Shown piece by piece: positions 13,458 through 15,569 of a stretch of 15,569 nucleotides of DNA (position 1 is its first letter; every line of letters starts with the position of its first letter). The stretch spans positions 1 to 15,569 of the forward strand of contig CAZFXN010000061.1 of assembly GCA_964523015.1 (NCBI GenBank). Direction: 5' to 3'. This stretch comes from JAWXBT01 sp964523015 (GTDB taxonomy: Bacteria; Bdellovibrionota_C; UBA2361; J135). The notes under the pieces are model-generated. The model was not told the DNA's origin. It saw only the letters and a list, made by a program, of their open reading frames with translations, and made no database searches. A program made the translations under genes and the position numbers.

Positions 13458-14267
13458 GTGAAGTTTACTCTCCTTATGGCAACCATAAATGAGATTGAGG
13501 GCATGAGAAAGATTGCCCCTCTTATTCCAAAAGATCTCTTTGAGCAGATAATACTACTAGATGGAAGTTCAACGGATGGAACCGTAGAGCTGGCTCAGTC
13601 TTTAGGCTTTGAAATCTTCACTCAAACAAAACGAGGAATGATTAATGCCTATCGTGAAGTCTACCCATTTATCAGGGGGGATTACATCTTAACATTTTCT
13701 CCAGATGGGAACTGTGATCCAAAAGATCTCCCAGCTTTGATTGAAAAAACACGGTCTGGAAATTTTGATATGGTAATTGTATCTAGATATCTACCGCCAG
13801 CAGTAAGTTACGATGATACATTTATGTCAAAAATTGCTAACAGGGTGTTTACCTTTCTAATTAACAACCTCTTTGGTGGCAAGTATACTGACGCTATGAC
13901 TAACTTTAGGGCTTATAAGAAATCTATTTTGCCTACGTTAGGACTTCTAAGTGAATCTCCATGGACTATCGAAAGATTTTTTAAAGACACTATTTCATGG
14001 GAGCCGTTACTTTCAATGAGAGCGGCAAAACATAAACTTTTCATGTCAGAGTTACCTGGGGATGAACCTCCTCGAATTGGGGGTCTTGTAAAATGCCGTA
14101 AATATTACTGGGGCTCCTTATACTTACTAGAGGTAATTCAGGAATTTATTTTGTGGAAGACCCCTGAATCAAAGGATATTGCATCGAAGTTTTCAGTTGA
14201 TACACATGAAACCTCTTTAAAGAATAAATCTCCTGATAGTCCTCCTCTAAAAGCAAATCGATCTTAA
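13458..14267 (+). CDS. Family 2 glycosyltransferase (dolichol-phosphate mannosyltransferase-like)
   Basis: A cytoplasmic or membrane-associated GT-A enzyme that would transfer a sugar from a nucleotide donor to a lipid carrier or envelope glycan; the substrate cannot be read from sequence. Motifs: MATINEIEG (7-15), IILLDGSSTDGT (31-42), KRGMINAYREV (58-68), the FSPDGNCDP segment (80-88) in the place of the metal-binding DxD, and MTNFRAYKKS (147-156). The end of the catalytic domain is GDEPPRIGG (201-209), typical of this subgroup. There is no C-terminal membrane helix pair. The GTG start is chosen because MKFTLLMATINE is the usual family N-terminus; ATG at 13476 would cut into it. Residues 234-269 are a hydrophilic tail whose DNA overlaps the convergent neighbour by 122 bp. 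Confidence 0.85.
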   Translation: MKFTLLMATINEIEGMRKIAPLIPKDLFEQIILLDGSSTDGTVELAQSLGFEIFTQTKRGMINAYREVYPFIRGDYILTFSPDGNCDPKDLPALIEKTRSGNFDMVIVSRYLPPAVSYDDTFMSKIANRVFTFLINNLFGGKYTDAMTNFRAYKKSILPTLGLLSESPWTIERFFKDTISWEPLLSMRAAKHKLFMSELPGDEPPRIGGLVKCRKYYWGSLYLLEVIQEFILWKTPESKDIASKFSVDTHETSLKNKSPDSPPLKANRS

Positions 14268-15569
14268 GCCATCTGGCAATAACATTATCATCATTGAATG
14301 GAATTGTTCTTTGCTTAAATCTAATAATATATTGCGGAGTATTTTCGTGCAGTGCAACTTGGAATTCCTCGTATAATTCTCCCACTAAAAGAATTTGATT
14401 ATCAAAAGCAACAGGTGCAGGAGAGTAACTTTCAACACCTAAAAGTCCATAAAGAAACTGTGCAGAAGGAAAAATTAAAACTGATTCTCCATTTTGAACT
14501 CTAGGTTTCATAAAATCATAGACACGATCAAGATCAGGGCACCAATCTTTGCTACACCTCCATCCATTAAATCCACCTGACCTCATTGTCCACGAACTAT
14601 CGTCAGCTTCAGGATTAAAGCGAGAAACTCCTCCGTAATATCCAGTTAATAAATTAGGGATTAGAAGAGCAGCACAAAGTCCCTGAGCTAAAATGAATTT
14701 ACTTTGAGTTTTAAAGTTTTCTATCGACAAAAGAAAAATAATTCCAGGACATAGTAAAAAAGCGCAGTCCCAGGGCCCAGTGGAGCCAGTTGCTGTAGAA
14801 AGAAAAGTGATCAAAAAGATAGAGAAATATAAGACGTAATATTCCTTATCTCTCTTATTAAACTTACTATAGTACTGGCCAAATATAAGGCCAATAATCA
14901 TATATGGTATATAAATAATATTGGAAAAGACCAAGAAAAATTTATTGAAGTCAAAAAATCGACTAGTTGGATTATATGCGAAATAAGCCTGATGAAGGTA
15001 AGCAAGCGGTTCATCTAAAAGTAGAAAGATACCAACAAGAGTGAACAAGCTACCTAAGCTGAATGAAACAAGATCTTTAAACGAGTACCTACACCAACAT
15101 AAAAACAGGAAGATTATACAGAGCGAGAACAAGCCGTAGTTCGCTTTAGCATGAAAGGCAATTCCAAGTAGAAGGCCCGATAAAAAGAAAAAATTTCTTT
15201 TGTTAGATGACTGCAAACCATAATCAAGGGCTAAAATCCCCATTGAGACAAATAAGACAGCTAACTGATCATAGTAAGGATGTGGTAAATTTCCGTAAAA
15301 CTGAACTCCAGCAAGAGCCAACACCAAAGTCAAAGAAAGGTTACTTAATTTTCTCTTACCTAACAGAAAAAGCGTTAGCAGAAATAGGAAATTTACAACT
15401 TGGATATGCCAAAGAACTCCTGAGGTTGAAAATCCAAAAATTTTATAAAATAGCCCTGAAATATAAGGAAAGACTGGGCCAGCATGATAAAAAACGTCTT
15501 TATAAAGAGTTTGTCCTATTGAAACACGATATCCAAGATCTAAAAACATCGACATGTTAAATGGCTCAA
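14146..15569 (-). CDS. Multi-pass glycosyltransferase-like membrane protein (GT39/PMT type), 5' end off the right edge
   Basis: The frame has an ATG at 15555 but stays open to the window edge (EPFN precedes it), so the true start and first membrane helix probably lie outside. From that ATG 469 residues are visible. About eight or nine hydrophobic segments follow a first loop GYRVSIGQTLYKDVFYHAGPV (8-28, partly polar), which resembles the periplasmic loop of lipid-linked-sugar glycosyltransferases of the ArnT/PMT group. The C-terminal 310-469 is a soluble periplasmic-like domain with CSKDWC (334-339), which could form a disulphide, and FPSAQFLYGLLG (362-373). Such enzymes move sugars from polyprenyl-phosphate donors to envelope acceptors, which fits a GT2 partner making the donor, but their convergent layout does not show co-expression. 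The catalytic acidic residues cannot be checked because the N-terminus is missing. Confidence 0.7.
   Translation of the reverse strand, partial: EPFNMSMFLDLGYRVSIGQTLYKDVFYHAGPVFPYISGLFYKIFGFSTSGVLWHIQVVNFLFLLTLFLLGKRKLSNLSLTLVLALAGVQFYGNLPHPYYDQLAVLFVSMGILALDYGLQSSNKRNFFFLSGLLLGIAFHAKANYGLFSLCIIFLFLCWCRYSFKDLVSFSLGSLFTLVGIFLLLDEPLAYLHQAYFAYNPTSRFFDFNKFFLVFSNIIYIPYMIIGLIFGQYYSKFNKRDKEYYVLYFSIFLITFLSTATGSTGPWDCAFLLCPGIIFLLSIENFKTQSKFILAQGLCAALLIPNLLTGYYGGVSRFNPEADDSSWTMRSGGFNGWRCSKDWCPDLDRVYDFMKPRVQNGESVLIFPSAQFLYGLLGVESYSPAPVAFDNQILLVGELYEEFQVALHENTPQYIIRFKQRTIPFNDDNVIARWLKIDLLLEEDYQEIYSLKRFHVYQLKTSMQYPLIQGSSTK

Noticed and set aside
15207..15560. Open frame of 117 codons on the plus strand at the right edge
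   Set aside because: It is antisense to the clearly hydrophobic membrane protein on the minus strand and shows no family features.

Overview
The window is about 40% GC and densely coded on both strands. It carries the housekeeping genes of a diderm-type (Gram-negative-like) free-living bacterium. A murD-ftsW-murG block in proteobacterial dcw order, an rpsO-pnp pair, several Sec-type signal peptides and a proteobacterial-looking S15 suggest a delta-proteobacterial, Bdellovibrionota or SAR324-like lineage. The phylum cannot be fixed by eye. A 10-N scaffold gap inside pnp indicates a draft, probably metagenome-derived, assembly. Only about three of twelve start codons have a convincing Shine-Dalgarno sequence.

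Layout: (1) 1-2475, minus strand: the start of a small secreted protein that runs off the left edge, preceded in transcription order by a large unrecognised 726-residue protein. That protein has a Q/R-rich coiled coil, five TDPE-type repeats, a Gly/Ala-rich hydrophobic stretch and a run of seven glycines spaced exactly four residues apart. (2) 2623-6408, minus: murD, ftsW and murG, tightly packed, for lipid II synthesis and septal glycan polymerisation. murC does not follow murG; the large unknown protein does. (3) 6500-7760: two unrecognised secreted proteins, convergent, 22 bp apart. (4) 7943-10514, plus: a two-gene operon of cystathionine beta-synthase (with a C-terminal CBS-domain pair) and a cystathionine gamma-lyase-like enzyme, a complete reverse transsulfuration route from homocysteine to cysteine. 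(5) 10562-12996, minus: rpsO then pnp, the classical ribosomal protein S15 / polynucleotide phosphorylase pair. (6) 12997-13457: a 461-bp divergent intergenic region with no gene but with three adjacent short tandem repeat arrays, partly enclosed by an 11-bp inverted repeat, upstream of rpsO. (7) 13458 to the right edge: a GT2 glycosyltransferase (plus) and a multi-pass glycosyltransferase-like membrane protein (minus, 5' end off the window), whose 3' ends overlap by 122 bp.

No CRISPR array, insertion sequence, tRNA or rRNA was recognised. The parts most likely to be undescribed are the 726-residue repeat protein and the repeat-rich rpsO upstream region. Similar short perfect tandem duplications also occur upstream of the transsulfuration operon, so this genome may expand short repeats in its intergenic regions.
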